Notes under the pieces: model-generated | Database searches by the model: none | What the model was told of the DNA's origin: nothing | Seen by the model: only the letters and a program-made list of their open reading frames with translations | Position numbers and translations under genes: made by a program | Part shown: positions 1 through 9,120 of the stretch, one piece after another | How the letters are laid out: the number at the start of each line of letters is the position of its first letter | Position numbering within the stretch: the first letter of the stretch is position 1 | Assembly: GCF_900142995.1 (NCBI RefSeq) | Contig: NZ_FRCR01000017.1 | Location: forward strand, 1 to 33,155 | Length of the DNA: 33,155 nucleotides | DNA from: Caldanaerovirga acetigignens | Lineage (GTDB): Bacteria; Bacillota; Thermosediminibacteria; Thermosediminibacterales; Thermosediminibacteraceae | Direction: 5' to 3'

Positions 1-107
1 AAATCCTAATCCTTTAAAGTAAGCTCCACGCTTACTCTTTTACACACCTTTCGGTCAAAACTCTCAGGCGTGGCACTGTTCAGTTCTCAAGGTTCGCTGC
101 GTCACAA
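1..107 (-). other. probable rRNA operon leader (16S gene lies beyond the left edge)
   Basis: Read on the minus strand, this stretch follows two tandem promoters. It contains, at 92-74, the string CCTTGAGAACTGAACAGTG, which resembles the antitermination/leader sequence that precedes rRNA genes in Gram-positive bacteria. A 6-bp inverted repeat (26-31 with 68-73) could be part of a leader stem. No 16S sequence is reached, so the rRNA gene itself is an inference. No tRNA or protein gene is visible in 1-309. Confidence 0.6.
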
Positions 108-113
108 TTTATT

Positions 114-142
114 ATTTTATTTGGTCGCTTTGTTTTTGTCAA
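114..142 (-). promoter_or_regulatory. downstream sigma-A promoter of the putative rrn leader
   Basis: The minus strand has a -35 TTGACA at 142-137, a 17-nt spacer and a -10 TAAAAT at 119-114. Transcription would start near 107 and run out of the left edge. It is the second of two tandem promoters, an arrangement typical of rRNA operons. Confidence 0.7.
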
Positions 143-202
143 TACCTTCTTTATATATTGTGGATATTTTTAATCAGTTGCTCTCGTGACGTCGCAAAGA
201 GT

Positions 203-232
203 AATATACCACATAATTAGCTTTCTTTTCAA
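203..232 (-). promoter_or_regulatory. upstream sigma-A promoter of the putative rrn leader
   Basis: The minus strand has TTGAAA at 232-227, an 18-nt spacer and TATATT at 208-203. It lies about 90 bp upstream of the second promoter and points the same way. There is no coding sequence between them. Confidence 0.55.
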
Positions 233-256
233 CACTTATTTTTTGTTCATATTCGA

Positions 257-277
257 CAATTTTATGCATTAAAATTG
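257..277. repeat. AT-rich inverted repeat downstream of lysS
   Basis: An 8-bp perfect inverted repeat (CAATTTTA / TAAAATTG) flanks a 5-nt loop, 33 bp past the lysS stop. On the minus strand it has no following T tract, so it is a weak terminator candidate for greA-lysS. On the plus strand it is followed by CTTTTTCTG. Confidence 0.35.
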
Positions 278-309
278 CTTTTTCTGCGTTTATCTCTTTT
301 TTCTTCGAT

Positions 310-1782
<1,473 letters not shown>

Positions 1783-1800
1783 TTATTCACCCTCCATTTA

Positions 1801-2277
1801 TTACTTTTTAATCTCCTCTATTTTATACTTTACCAGTCCAGCAGGAACATTTATCTCGATGACGTCTCCCTTCTTCGCCCCTATAAGAGCCTTGCCTACG
1901 GGTGATTCGTTGGAAATCTTAAACTCGATGGGATTAGCTTCCGCCGAACTCACAATGGTATATTCTATGACTTCATCAGTCTCTAAATCCCTTACAAGAA
2001 CTTTCGAACCCAAGGTAACCATATCCGTTGATATGTCGGCATCATCTATAACTTTGGCGTTTCTCAGCTTTTCTTCGAGCATGGCAATCTTACCTTCAAT
2101 GAAAGCCTGTTCATTTTTGGCATCATCGTATTCGGAATTCTCGCTAAGGTCGCCAAACGCAATAGCTTGCTTTATACGATCGGCAACTTCTTTTCTTTTC
2201 ACGGACTTCAGGTACTGGAGTTCCTCCTCTAGTTTTTTCAACCCTTCTTGAGTAAGCACTACTTCTTTCTTAGACAT
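1801..2277 (-). CDS. greA: transcription elongation factor GreA
   Basis: Rescues backtracked RNA polymerase by stimulating transcript cleavage. The 158 residues are the family's normal length. The N-terminal coiled coil carries the acidic tip in [13 protein letters not shown], with Asp43 and Glu46 corresponding to the catalytic-site acids of E. coli GreA. The C-terminal half is the FKBP-like domain ([20 protein letters not shown], then [12 protein letters not shown]). The ATG follows GGGAGAAAG. It heads a greA-lysS unit with two candidate promoters upstream. Confidence 0.98.
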   Translation of the reverse strand: MSKKEVVLTQEGLKKLEEELQYLKSVKRKEVADRIKQAIAFGDLSENSEYDDAKNEQAFIEGKIAMLEEKLRNAKVIDDADISTDMVTLGSKVLVRDLETDEVIEYTIVSSAEANPIEFKISNESPVGKALIGAKKGDVIEINVPAGLVKYKIEEIKK

Positions 2278-2299
2278 GTACTTTCTCCCCTTTGAAAAA

Positions 2300-2327
2300 A
2301 TAATATATTTATACTAATCTATGTCAA
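2300..2327 (-). promoter_or_regulatory. candidate proximal greA promoter
   Basis: The minus strand has TTGACA at 2327-2322, a 16-nt spacer and TATTAT at 2305-2300. The -10 lies about 23 bp upstream of the greA ATG, leaving a very short leader. Confidence 0.5.
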
Positions 2328-2408
2328 TAACTAGTTTTTAATTTAATTTTTTAGGTTATTTTACACTTTTAAACGCCCTTTTTAGCCTTCCATCATCATA
2401 CTTTTGTT

Positions 2409-2437
2409 ATTATAATGCAGTGAAAAAAAGCTGTCAA
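2409..2437 (-). promoter_or_regulatory. consensus sigma-A promoter for greA-lysS
   Basis: The minus strand has TTGACA at 2437-2432, exactly 17 nt, then TATAAT at 2414-2409. Both hexamers match the sigma-A consensus perfectly. Transcription would start near 2402, giving a greA leader of about 125 nt in which I recognise no riboswitch. The rest of 2278-2592 holds the proximal promoter and, at 2503-2574, a large palindrome; no gene is seen. Confidence 0.75.
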
Positions 2438-2502
2438 GAATTTTCTATATTTAGTCCGACCCGGTCATTGTAAATCTATATGCAATACCAAAAAATAATA
2501 GA

Positions 2503-2574
2503 ACCATAGCGAGAAACCCTATGATGCGATGTTAATTGACCAAAGCCAACATCAAGGAGGGTTCCCGCTATGGT
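2503..2574. repeat. large imperfect palindrome 18 bp past the argH stop
   Basis: The left arm (2503-2520) and right arm (2558-2574) pair over 17-18 positions with one bulge and one mismatch. The outer 9 bp (ACCATAGCG) are perfect. A nested 6-bp repeat (GATGTT at 2528-2533, AACATC at 2548-2553) sits in the loop. On the minus strand the hairpin is followed by a T-rich run (TCTATTATTTTTT), so it may terminate argFGH. On the plus strand it contains AAGGAGGG (2554-2561) followed by ATG at 2570, like the front of a lost gene. It could be a terminator, a small non-autonomous element or an insertion-sequence remnant. Confidence 0.6.
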
Positions 2575-2592
2575 CTGCTTTTGCGCCAACTT

Positions 2593-3906
2593 TCATATAA
2601 CCTTTATATTTTTAACATTGTCGAGTTTGTTAGAAAGTTCCAGCACATCATCGCCAAAAAGCCCAGAAAAATTCTTTAATTCGACAAGGCTCAATTCTCT
2701 CAACTTCTTATTCTTCTTTATGCAGTAAGACACCATCTTACCCACTATTTCGTGAGCCGACCGAAAGGGAATGCCCTTTTTTACCAGATACTCGGCGTAA
2801 TAGGTGGCGTCGGCGAAACTGTCTTCGACGGCCTTCATCATATTCTCTCTTTTTATTTTTATGGTCGAAAGAAGCCCAGGGAGTACCTCCAAGCAGGAGA
2901 TTACCGTATCCACAGTATCAAAAAGCGGCTCTTTGTCTTCCTGCATATCCCTGTTATACGAGAGCGGCAGGCCTTTCATGAGAGTAAGAACAGCCATCAA
3001 GTTGCCAAAAACCCTACCCGCCTTCCCCCTTATTAGTTCCAGAACATCGGGATTCTTCTTTTGCGGCATTATGCTGCTTCCCGTGGCAAAACTGTCATCC
3101 AACTCTATAAAATCAAACTCAGATGTGTTCCAAAGTATTAGATCTTCAGCGAGCCGTGAAAGGTGCATCATGAGGATAGCCGAACAGGATATGAATTCTA
3201 TCACGAAGTCCCTGTCGCTTACGGCATCCATGGTATTTTTATATATTTCAGAAAAACCGAGCAACTCCCTAGTATAGTCCCTGTCTATAGGTAAGGTAGT
3301 CCCTGCAAGCGCACATGCTCCGAGGGGCATCAAATCCGCCCCTTTCATCGCCGAACAAAAGCGCTCTTTATCTCTCCTGAGCATTTGATAATAAGCGTCG
3401 AAGTGCAAAGCTAAGGTAACCGGCTGAGCCCTCTGAAGGTGGGTATAGCCGGGTATAATTACATCTTTGTTTTCCTCCGCCAGTTTCCGCAGTACTTTCA
3501 TCAATTCATCTATTTTTCCAACTACTTCTGAGATTTTTTGCTTGACGTAAAGGTGCATATCAAGCGCGACCTGGTCGTTCCTACTCCGGGCGGTGTGGAG
3601 TTTCCCGGCTACAGGTCCAATTTTTTCAAAAAGCCTTTTTTCTACGTGCATGTGGATGTCTTCATATTCTACTGTAAAGGGAAACCGACCCTGTTCTATT
3701 TCCAACTTTATCTCCAAAAGTCCTCTTATAATCTCCGCCGCTTCTTGTTTTGAAATTATCCCAGTTTTAGCCAGCATCCTGGCATGGGCTATGCTCCCCA
3801 ATATGTCATGCTCGTAAAGCTTTCTGTCAAAATCTATGGATGCTGTGAATCTTTCGACGAGGCCGTCGGTTTCCTTTTCAAACCTACCGGCCCATAGTTT
3901 TTTCAT
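2593..3906 (-). CDS. argH: argininosuccinate lyase, C-terminus apparently shortened
   Basis: Splits argininosuccinate into arginine and fumarate, the last step of arginine synthesis. The signature GSSIMPQKKNPD is at residues 277-288 with the catalytic serine loop. TARSRNDQ is at 105-112 and THLQ at 155-158. I chose the ATG at 3904-3906 (MKKLWAGRF) because GGAGGGAG lies correctly before it and it follows the argG stop by 1 bp; an in-frame ATG 8 codons upstream is less likely. The protein is 437 residues against about 457-460 for the family. It stops at VKNIKVI, just where relatives continue with a GG-containing tail. The core active site is intact, so activity is plausible. Confidence 0.95.
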   Translation of the reverse strand: MKKLWAGRFEKETDGLVERFTASIDFDRKLYEHDILGSIAHARMLAKTGIISKQEAAEIIRGLLEIKLEIEQGRFPFTVEYEDIHMHVEKRLFEKIGPVAGKLHTARSRNDQVALDMHLYVKQKISEVVGKIDELMKVLRKLAEENKDVIIPGYTHLQRAQPVTLALHFDAYYQMLRRDKERFCSAMKGADLMPLGACALAGTTLPIDRDYTRELLGFSEIYKNTMDAVSDRDFVIEFISCSAILMMHLSRLAEDLILWNTSEFDFIELDDSFATGSSIMPQKKNPDVLELIRGKAGRVFGNLMAVLTLMKGLPLSYNRDMQEDKEPLFDTVDTVISCLEVLPGLLSTIKIKRENMMKAVEDSFADATYYAEYLVKKGIPFRSAHEIVGKMVSYCIKKNKKLRELSLVELKNFSGLFGDDVLELSNKLDNVKNIKVI

Positions 3907-3907
3907 T

Positions 3908-5119
3908 TTAACTCCCTCCATTATCGGCATTTTTTTTGTTTACTTGGGCATAAACTTTTGTAGGTAGTCCCCACAGAGTAATAAAACCGACTGCCGCCTT
4001 GTGGTCGAAGAGGTCACCTTCTGCATACGTTGCAAGCTTTATATCGTAGAGAGATTGGGGCGATTTTCTTCCAACCACTGTGGCGTTGCCTTTGTACAAT
4101 TTTACTTTTACAATGCCGTTTACGACCTCCTGGGTCTCTTCAATAAAGGCGTCCAAGGCCTTTTTTAAGGGTGAAAACCACAACCCGTTATATACTATTT
4201 CGGCATATTTTTGCTCGATAATGTATTTAAAATGTAAGACTTCCTTTGGCAGCGTCAAGCTTTCTAGTTGTCTGTGAGCTTCAATAAGTAAGCAAGATGC
4301 GGGACACTCGTAAACTTCCCTAGATTTTATGCCCACAAGTCTATCCTCCACATGGTCTATCCTTCCAAAACCATGGCTTCCCGCAATCTCATTCAGTTTA
4401 GCCACAAGTTCTACCGGACTCATCTCTTTTCCATCCAACGCGACAGGCATGCCTTTTTCAAAGGTTATTTCCACATATACCGGATCCTTAGGGGCCTTCT
4501 CGGGAGAAACCGTCCATTCAAAGGCTTCCTCAGGCGGCTCTATCCAAGGATCTTCCAATACCCCGCACTCTATACTCCTTCCCCAGAGGTTCTGGTCTAT
4601 GCTGAAAGGATTTTCCTTCCCAACCGGGACGGGAATTCCATTCTTAGCAGCATAATCGATTTCCTCCTCTCGGGACATGTTCCATTCCCTTACCGGGGCT
4701 ATAACTTTCAGTTCCGGCGAGAGCGCCGCTACCGACAAATCGAATCTCACCTGGTCGTTGCCTTTTCCAGTACAGCCGTGAGCAACTGCAAAAGCCCCCT
4801 CCTTTTTTGCAATTTCTACTAGATATTTGGCTATAAGTGGTCTTGATAAGGCTGTACTGATAGGATATACTCCCTCGTATAGGGCATTCGCCTTTAATGC
4901 TTTAAAAGCGTAATCTTTTATGAATTCTTCTTTAACATCTGCTACGTAGCACTTTTCAGCACCTATGCGCAATGCCTTTTCCTTTATAAAATCCAAGTCT
5001 TTCCCCTCTCCCAAATCTGCACAAAACGCTATTACTTCACAATCATATTTTTCCTTTAACCATTTAATAGCCACAGAGGTGTCAAGACCCCCGGAATAGG
5101 CAAGCACTATCTTTTTCAT
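3908..5119 (-). CDS. argG: argininosuccinate synthase
   Basis: Joins citrulline and aspartate using ATP to form argininosuccinate. The 403 residues are the normal length. The N-terminal pyrophosphatase-type loop AYSGGLDTS is at residues 7-15. Further conserved blocks are [14 protein letters not shown] and the [18 protein letters not shown] segment. The ATG follows GGGGGACA. The stop overlaps the ribosome-binding region of argH, so the two are translationally close. Middle gene of argF-argG-argH. Confidence 0.98.
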   Translation of the reverse strand: MKKIVLAYSGGLDTSVAIKWLKEKYDCEVIAFCADLGEGKDLDFIKEKALRIGAEKCYVADVKEEFIKDYAFKALKANALYEGVYPISTALSRPLIAKYLVEIAKKEGAFAVAHGCTGKGNDQVRFDLSVAALSPELKVIAPVREWNMSREEEIDYAAKNGIPVPVGKENPFSIDQNLWGRSIECGVLEDPWIEPPEEAFEWTVSPEKAPKDPVYVEITFEKGMPVALDGKEMSPVELVAKLNEIAGSHGFGRIDHVEDRLVGIKSREVYECPASCLLIEAHRQLESLTLPKEVLHFKYIIEQKYAEIVYNGLWFSPLKKALDAFIEETQEVVNGIVKVKLYKGNATVVGRKSPQSLYDIKLATYAEGDLFDHKAAVGFITLWGLPTKVYAQVNKKNADNGGS

Positions 5120-5148
5120 AAAGTATGTCCCCCTTTTTTACTTTTAAA

Positions 5149-6114
5149 TCAAAGCAATAAAGCAAGGATGGCCTTTTCAACGTGCAGGCGGTTTTCAGCC
5201 TGATCAAACACTACGGAATTAGGTCCGTCTATGACCTCATCTGTAATTTCTTCGCCCCGATGCGCCGGAAGACAATGCATAACAATTACATCGGGCTTTG
5301 CTGCCTCAAGAAGTTCTTTATTTACCTGATATCCCGAAAAAATCTTTTTTCTTTCGATTTCCTCTTTTTCTTGCCCCATGCTGGTCCATACGTCGGTATA
5401 TATTATATCCGCTTCCAGTGCTGCTTCTTTAGGATCTTCCGTCACTATAATTTGGGAATTATTAGTTTTAGCATGGAAAATCGCATTTTCCAGCAATTCT
5501 GGCTTCGGCTGGTATTCTTTGGGAGATGCAATTGCTAGGTTTACACCCATCTTTGCGCAGCCGAAGATCAAAGAATTCGCCATATTATTGGCCCCATCGC
5601 CAATAAAGGCAAGTTTTAGTCCCGCAAGAGCGTTCTTTTTTTCCAAAATTGTCAAGAAATCTGCCAACACCTGGCAGGGATGCTCGAAATCAGAAAGGCC
5701 GTTTATCACCGGGATATCGGCATATTTTGCGAGGATTTGCACGTCTTCATGAGAATACGCCCTTATTACTATTCCATCCAAGTATCTCGAAAGGACTCTG
5801 GCAGTATCCTCCAGCGTTTCTCCCCGTCCCAACTGCAGGTCGTTTTTATTTAAAAACAGAGGATAGCCTCCCAATTGCCACATCGCCACTTCAAACGAAA
5901 CCCTTGTCCTGGTAGAAGGTTTTTGAAATATCATCCCCAAGGTTTTCCCCTTAAGCGGTTTATAACCTCCACCGTACGTCCCAATCCTCTTTATTAGCCG
6001 AGAAAATTTTATTATTTCTGCAATCTCGTTTTTGCTCAAATCATACATACCAAGCAGGTCTTTCCCCTTGAGATGTGCATCCTTCTGAAATTCCAGGACG
6101 TCCGCTTTCAACAA
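5149..6114 (-). CDS. argF: ornithine carbamoyltransferase
   Basis: Makes citrulline from ornithine and carbamoyl phosphate. The carbamoyl-phosphate loop is STRTRVSFE; HPCQVLADF and the ornithine-binding HCLPAHRGEE are also present. The length of about 320 residues is typical. The open frame begins at a GTG (6118-6120), but that codon sits inside the AAGGGGGTG ribosome-binding site. A TTG at 6112-6114 (or the next one, 6109-6111) is therefore the more likely start. First gene of argFGH, about 30 bp before argG, and divergent from hisZ. Confidence 0.96.
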   Translation of the reverse strand: MLKADVLEFQKDAHLKGKDLLGMYDLSKNEIAEIIKFSRLIKRIGTYGGGYKPLKGKTLGMIFQKPSTRTRVSFEVAMWQLGGYPLFLNKNDLQLGRGETLEDTARVLSRYLDGIVIRAYSHEDVQILAKYADIPVINGLSDFEHPCQVLADFLTILEKKNALAGLKLAFIGDGANNMANSLIFGCAKMGVNLAIASPKEYQPKPELLENAIFHAKTNNSQIIVTEDPKEAALEADIIYTDVWTSMGQEKEEIERKKIFSGYQVNKELLEAAKPDVIVMHCLPAHRGEEITDEVIDGPNSVVFDQAENRLHVEKAILALLL

Positions 6115-6136
6115 GCTCACCCCCTTGATTTATTAT

Positions 6137-6167
6137 TATAATTATACATACTTTCGCATATATATGC
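6137..6167. promoter_or_regulatory. palindromes over the argF promoter, candidate operator
   Basis: Two perfect AT-rich palindromes lie here. TATAATTATA (6137-6146) covers the -10 and GCATATATATGC (6156-6167) overlaps the -35 and spacer of argF. ArgR-type arginine repressors bind AT-rich palindromes of similar size, so these are candidate ARG boxes. The match to a defined ArgR consensus is not established. Confidence 0.35.
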
Positions 6168-6169
6168 AA
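6141..6169 (-). promoter_or_regulatory. argFGH promoter
   Basis: The minus strand has TTGCAT at 6169-6164, a 17-nt spacer and TATAAT at 6146-6141. The start would be near 6134, giving a leader of about 20 nt. That is too short for a T-box or an attenuator. Confidence 0.6.
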
Positions 6170-6200
6170 CTAGTTTTTCTATATAAATTTAAAAAACTCC

Positions 6201-6229
6201 TTGATTTTTTTCTTTTAATTTATTAATAT
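6201..6229 (+). promoter_or_regulatory. his operon promoter
   Basis: TTGATT at 6201-6206, a 17-nt spacer and TAATAT at 6224-6229. Transcription would begin near 6236, only about 22 nt before the hisZ ATG. There is no room for a leader peptide, T-box or terminator hairpin, so control would have to act at initiation. Confidence 0.5.
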
Positions 6230-6257
6230 GTTAAAATATAAAAGGAGATGGTCAAAT

Positions 6258-7169
6258 ATGAGTTTTAAAGACAAACTGTCATTGCCGGCAGGCTTTTTTG
6301 ACCTGGAATTTGAAAAAGCATCCGAGAAAAGAAAGCTTGAAAACAATTTCGCCAACATCTTTTCAGCTAGGGGATACAAGGAATTTTCCCCCTCGATCAT
6401 AGAACACTACGAGCTCTCTGATTTATCTCTCGTGCCAAAAAATAAGATTTTTAAATTTATCGATAAAACCGGAGATATATTAGCCCTCCGGTGGGATTAT
6501 ACCACTTCCCTAGCCCGCTTTTTAAAGATGAACTTTGAGAATATTTCTTTCCCCTTAAAGGTTTACTATTGCGGGAGTGTTTTCCGCTTTTTCGAAGGCT
6601 CTATGGGAAGGCCTAGGGAGATCATACAATTCGGAGCAGAAGTTATAGGCGGGAACTTGGATAGCGAAATAGAATTGATTAGCGGTATTTTGGATTTTTT
6701 AAGGGAAACTGGTATTAAAGGCCTCAGAATTTCAGTTTCGGAGGCAGAATACTTAAAAAGATTGCCTATGGTTAAAAATCTTCCGGCCGAAAGACTCGAT
6801 GAAGTCCTCGACGCAATAAAAAGAAGAGATTTTATATCGCTTAAAGAATTAACTTCAACCCTTTTACCGAAAGAGCAGGAGGACTTATTTGAAACTCTCC
6901 TCTCCGAAAAAAAAGCTGTCTATTTTGGGAGTGAAATAGCAAAATTCTTAGAAAAGTTAAGAATTACCCTTTCTGACATTCCGGTAGATTTTGATCCATT
7001 TCTCGTGCTTGATTTCGATTATTACAATGGTCCAATAATAGAAATCTACGACCAAAATAAAGCTTCCATCGGTAAAGGCGGCCGTTATGGTTTTTTGTCG
7101 AAAATGCTAGGAATTGACAAAAATGGATTCGGAGTAGCTTTGAATCTAAATTACATCCTTGGTTTGTAG
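6258..7169 (+). CDS. hisZ: ATP phosphoribosyltransferase regulatory subunit HisZ
   Basis: A histidyl-tRNA-synthetase-like protein that pairs with short-form HisG to give an active, histidine-sensitive first enzyme of the pathway. The class II fold is recognisable: RWDYTTSLAR (78-87), a motif 2-like strand (YYCGSVFRFFEG, 103-114) and a motif 3-like GKGGRYGFL near the end. At 303 residues it is shorter than most HisZ (about 380-420) and lacks the anticodon domain of true HisRS. The start is the ATG at 6258 behind AGGAG (6243-6247); an ATG at 6228 lies in the promoter. First gene of the his operon. Confidence 0.92.
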   Translation: MSFKDKLSLPAGFFDLEFEKASEKRKLENNFANIFSARGYKEFSPSIIEHYELSDLSLVPKNKIFKFIDKTGDILALRWDYTTSLARFLKMNFENISFPLKVYYCGSVFRFFEGSMGRPREIIQFGAEVIGGNLDSEIELISGILDFLRETGIKGLRISVSEAEYLKRLPMVKNLPAERLDEVLDAIKRRDFISLKELTSTLLPKEQEDLFETLLSEKKAVYFGSEIAKFLEKLRITLSDIPVDFDPFLVLDFDYYNGPIIEIYDQNKASIGKGGRYGFLSKMLGIDKNGFGVALNLNYILGL

Positions 7170-7181
7170 GAGGAATAAAAA

Positions 7182-7820
7182 GTGGAATACTTAACCATAG
7201 CAGTACCCAAAGGAAACCTTTTAGATGAAAGCCTGAAGCTGCTAGAATACATTGGCTTTAATACAAATCAATTGAGAGACGAAAGCCGAAAGCTCATATT
7301 TACGGACACAAAGGCAAAAATTAAAGTTGTCGTGACTAGAAACTTTGACGTTCCCGTATACGTCGAGCACGGGGCTTGCGATCTTGGAATAGTGGGGAAG
7401 GATATAATTGATGAGATGAGGCCGGACGTTATGGAACTTCTAGATTTAAAATACGGCCGGTGTTTTCTCTGCCTCGCTGGAAGAGAGAAAAATGACCCTA
7501 AATTCTCGAATAATATAAGGGTTGCAACTAAATATCCCAATCTCACTTCTTATTTTCTCTCAAAAGAAGGCATAAGGGCAAGGATTATAAAGTTGCACGG
7601 GAACATAGAGCTTGCACCCCTCCTTGGACTTTCTACTTATATTGTGGATTTAGTGGCTACAGGCAGGACATTGAAAGAAAACAATCTTTCCATAATAAAA
7701 CCCTTTTTTTCGTCATCAGCTCGTTTAATCGCCAATCCTTTCAGTTGGAAGTTAAAAAGGGAATCAATGCTTGAATTTTTTGAAAAGGCCCGTATTTTCG
7801 TTGATGAAAGGAGTAGATAA
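7182..7820 (+). CDS. hisG: ATP phosphoribosyltransferase catalytic subunit, short form
   Basis: Condenses ATP and PRPP to phosphoribosyl-ATP, the first committed step of histidine synthesis. At 212 residues it is the short form without the C-terminal regulatory domain, which fits the hisZ gene directly upstream. The N-terminal AVPKGNLLDESL and the central VEHGACDLGIVGKD blocks are typical. The start is GTG at 7182-7184, preceded by GGAGGAATAAAAA. The gap to hisZ is 12 bp. Confidence 0.97.
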   Translation: MEYLTIAVPKGNLLDESLKLLEYIGFNTNQLRDESRKLIFTDTKAKIKVVVTRNFDVPVYVEHGACDLGIVGKDIIDEMRPDVMELLDLKYGRCFLCLAGREKNDPKFSNNIRVATKYPNLTSYFLSKEGIRARIIKLHGNIELAPLLGLSTYIVDLVATGRTLKENNLSIIKPFFSSSARLIANPFSWKLKRESMLEFFEKARIFVDERSR

Positions 7821-7821
7821 A

Positions 7822-9120
7822 ATGTTTCCAGTACTCACTGAAAGCGAACTTTTTTCCCGGCTCAAAAAAAGAGCGCAAAATTTTGAAAAAGTACGAGATG
7901 CCGTAAAGAAAATTAAAGAGATGGTCTTATCTTCAGGAGATGACGGTCTTATCAAGCTTACCTATGAATTAGACGGCGTAAACTTAAACATGAGCACTAT
8001 CAAGTTCCCTCCAAGAGAGATAGAAGAAAGCGAAAAATTCATATCGCCATCTTTAAAAAAAGCATTGGACCTGGCTTTTGAAAGGATTTTCGATTTTCAC
8101 GAGAAGATGAAACCTCAAAACAAACTATTCTTCGACAGCTATGGCAACCTTATGGGAAAAATATACAAGCCCATAGACAGCGTAGGAGTCTATATACCTG
8201 GCGGTAGTGCCGCTTACCCCTCATCAGTTTTGATGAATATAGTACCGGCTCTGGTAGCCGGAGTCAATAAAATAATTGCCGTAACTCCACCTAAGACTGA
8301 ACCGATGAACCCCGCAGTTTTATATGCCTTAAAATTATGCAATGTAAAAGAACTTTATACTGTGGGAGGTGCTCAGGCTATTTTTGCCCTCGCTTATGGC
8401 ACAGAAACCATCCCAAGAGTCGATAAAATAGTGGGACCAGGCAACGTTTATGTGTCAGAGGCAAAGCGCGAAGTATCAGGGGTAGTTGGCATCGACAGCT
8501 TTGCTGGCCCTTCAGAAGTTGTGGTAATTGCCGACAGCTCGGCTAATCCCCGATGGGTAGCAGCCGATTTGCTTGCGCAAGCAGAACACGATGAAAATGC
8601 CACATCTATCCTTCTTTCTTGCGACGATAGTCTAATTGAGGAAGTAAGAGTTACACTACAATCTTTCCTTGCCACACTTGAAAGCGAAAAGGCCAAGTTA
8701 TCCCTTTTTAATTGGGGCGGGGCATTAAAGGTAAAAGATATATATGAGGCAATTGAAATTTCGAATCGAATCGCACCGGAGCATCTCGAGCTTATGGTAA
8801 AAAGCCCTATGACCTATGTCGAATATATTAAAAATGCTGGAGCAGTTTTCTTAGGGCTTTTTTCGGCCGAGGCTTTGGGGGATTACATCATGGGTCCGAG
8901 CCACGTCCTTCCTACCAGCGGTACATCGCGCTTTTCTTCAGGGCTTTCAACGGAAGATTTCATGAAGGAAATGAGTTTAATCTCGGCTACTTCCACAGGC
9001 TTTTTGGCCCTTTCTCATCATGCAGGCGAAATTGCAAAAGCAGAGGGATTACCGGCCCATCGTCTTTCGCTCCAAATTAGAAACGGGAGGGAATTTACAG
9101 GATGCGAACCGCGGCACTAG
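7822..9120 (+). CDS. hisD: histidinol dehydrogenase
   Basis: Oxidises histidinol to histidine in two NAD-dependent steps, the last reactions of the pathway. In the 432-residue protein the zinc ligands are Gln253 and His256 (in LAQAEHDE) and the catalytic pair is Glu320-His321 (APEHLELM). GPSHVLPTSGTSR lies near the C-terminus and PGGSAAYPSSVLMN in the middle. I chose the ATG at 7822 behind AAAGGAG, 1 bp after the hisG stop. In-frame starts further upstream overlap hisG and lack a ribosome-binding site. Confidence 0.98.
   Translation: MFPVLTESELFSRLKKRAQNFEKVRDAVKKIKEMVLSSGDDGLIKLTYELDGVNLNMSTIKFPPREIEESEKFISPSLKKALDLAFERIFDFHEKMKPQNKLFFDSYGNLMGKIYKPIDSVGVYIPGGSAAYPSSVLMNIVPALVAGVNKIIAVTPPKTEPMNPAVLYALKLCNVKELYTVGGAQAIFALAYGTETIPRVDKIVGPGNVYVSEAKREVSGVVGIDSFAGPSEVVVIADSSANPRWVAADLLAQAEHDENATSILLSCDDSLIEEVRVTLQSFLATLESEKAKLSLFNWGGALKVKDIYEAIEISNRIAPEHLELMVKSPMTYVEYIKNAGAVFLGLFSAEALGDYIMGPSHVLPTSGTSRFSSGLSTEDFMKEMSLISATSTGFLALSHHAGEIAKAEGLPAHRLSLQIRNGREFTGCEPRH

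Noticed and set aside
2570..2725. Small plus-strand frame starting at the palindrome's RBS-ATG
   Set aside because: After a few codons it is only the antisense of argH. It is kept as evidence for a possible element remnant, not as a gene.
4352..4822. Plus-strand frames inside argG
   Set aside because: They are antisense shadows of a well-conserved enzyme without ribosome-binding sites.
6121..6257. T-box or attenuator for arg or his
   Set aside because: Predicted leaders of about 20 nt cannot hold such structures.
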